Source: Natronorubrum halalkaliphilum (GTDB lineage Archaea > Halobacteriota > Halobacteria > Halobacteriales > Natrialbaceae). Taken from it: DNA of 64,000 nt. The DNA is taken from the NCBI RefSeq assembly GCF_009834785.1, contig NZ_WUYX01000015.1, positions 124,001-188,000 of the forward strand, written 5' to 3'. Both the position numbers and the translations under genes were made by a program. Each line of letters starts with the position of its first letter. Within the stretch, counting starts at the first letter, position 1. Under the pieces are notes generated by a model. That model was not told the DNA's origin, searched no databases, and worked only from the letters and a program-made list of their open reading frames with translations. Positions 63,370-64,000 of this stretch are shown piece by piece.

Positions 63370-64000
63370 ATGAGAGAGGCTAACATAACCATCGGCGACG
63401 GGGAGTTCGGCGCGATGGGAATCGAGGAGCTCATCGCCCTCGGTCGCGAGGCGGGGATTCGAGACTTCGAGGAGTTGGCCTGTCACGGGACCGGGGCCAT
63501 CGTACAGGTGAAAGTCGAATCCCGGTACGACGAAGACCGGCTATCGGCGCTGGACTGTGTTGATCAGTGGGAACGCGTCGCGGAAACGGACGGTGGCTAC
63601 CTGTACGTGATCGCGTTTACTGCGCCGGAACTTCCGGAGAGCCTCGCTGAGGAAGTCGAGGACCTGATCGGGACGTGCGATCCCGAACTGGACGACGGGA
63701 GCGCAACGATCTCGCTCGTCGGCCCCCAGGAAACGATCGCCGAAACGATCAGCGAATACGAAGCAGCCGGAGTCTCACCCGACCTCCGGAAACTCGGTTC
63801 CTACGACGGCAGCGATGACCCGGTAGATGCCTTAACCGACCGTCAACAGGAGGTGATTCGGACCGCGTTCGACATGGGCTACTACGAAGTGCCGCGGGAG
63901 GTATCGACCGAGGATGTCGCTGCCGAACTAGCGCTCGATCCCTCTACCGTCTCTGAGCACCTCCAGCGTGCCGAACGGAACGCACTGGCGCAGTTCCTCC
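63370..64000 (+). CDS. Bacterio-opsin-activator-type HTH regulator (cut by window edge)
   Basis: At least 210 residues, 3' end outside the window. The N-terminal part has a beta-rich bat-associated domain (HGTGAIVQVKVESRYDED), and the visible C-terminal part is an HTH_10 domain: LTDRQQEVIRTAFDMGYYEVPR then VSTEDVAAELALDPSTVSEHLQRAER. It shares this two-domain layout with the protein at 58766. Divergent from the ABC exporter operon, so it may regulate that operon. Confidence 0.8.
   Translation, partial: MREANITIGDGEFGAMGIEELIALGREAGIRDFEELACHGTGAIVQVKVESRYDEDRLSALDCVDQWERVAETDGGYLYVIAFTAPELPESLAEEVEDLIGTCDPELDDGSATISLVGPQETIAETISEYEAAGVSPDLRKLGSYDGSDDPVDALTDRQQEVIRTAFDMGYYEVPREVSTEDVAAELALDPSTVSEHLQRAERNALAQFL

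Overview
This window comes from a haloarchaeon, most likely a Natrialba/Natrinema/Haloterrigena-type member of the Halobacteria. The evidence is high G+C, very acidic predicted proteins, promoters with an archaeal TATA box about 25 bp before a start codon (many apparently leaderless transcripts), the archaeal Lsm-eL37 pair, CDP-archaeol synthase CarS, an AglB-type oligosaccharyltransferase, and bacterio-opsin-activator-type HTH regulators. No rRNA, tRNA, CRISPR array, transposase or integrase was recognised.

Region 1 (1-12.7 kb) is a cell-surface glycosylation locus: the N-terminal part of AglB, two family-2 glycosyltransferases, a P-loop kinase-like protein, a family-61 glycosyltransferase, two tandem ParB-fold-like proteins of unknown function, a polysaccharide flippase, a SWIM zinc-finger protein and an AglF-like nucleotidyltransferase. 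The stretch from about 3.2 to 6.9 kb is visibly richer in A+T than its flanks and looks imported. CarS (12.9 kb) follows.

Region 2 (13.7-33 kb) is the most interesting part. It is a coherent catabolic island that I read as an archaeal ectoine (probably also hydroxyectoine) degradation cluster. DoeA/EutD-type ectoine hydrolase is followed by glutamate dehydrogenase. Then come a flavin/Fe-S D-2-hydroxyacid oxidase with an NAD-type D-2-hydroxyacid dehydrogenase, an M20 amidohydrolase overlapping a threonine-dehydratase-like enzyme, a class III aminotransferase, a BCCT transporter, a second M20 amidohydrolase, RidA, a diaminobutyrate-type aminotransferase and a divergent proline dehydrogenase. 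The proposed route is BCCT uptake, ring opening by DoeA, deacetylation by M20 enzymes in place of the usual zinc deacetylase DoeB/EutE (not present here), transamination of diaminobutyrate, and recycling of glutamate by the dehydrogenase. Several promoters of the island carry a TACACA/TGTGTA motif, and its two convergent gene ends carry copies of a degenerate GC-rich repeat.

Region 3 (33-49.6 kb) is mostly housekeeping or small membrane proteins: a DUF502 protein, threonine synthase, eL37 and Lsm, an F420-associated metallopeptidase-like protein, SRPBCC and SPW proteins, a Dna2-like nuclease-helicase, a PAP2 phosphatase, a LarA-type lactate racemase homologue, and single-domain response regulators, one of which has lost its phospho-acceptor aspartate.

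Region 4 (49.6-64 kb) carries signalling and stress genes: a histidine kinase with about eight PAS domains, a frameshifted Tat-exported protein, a cold-shock protein, a large catalase of the KatE type, another receiver protein, two bat-type HTH regulators (the second cut by the window end), a DUF7344-type protein and an ABC-2 exporter operon. All functions are inferred from sequence recognition alone; no database search was run.
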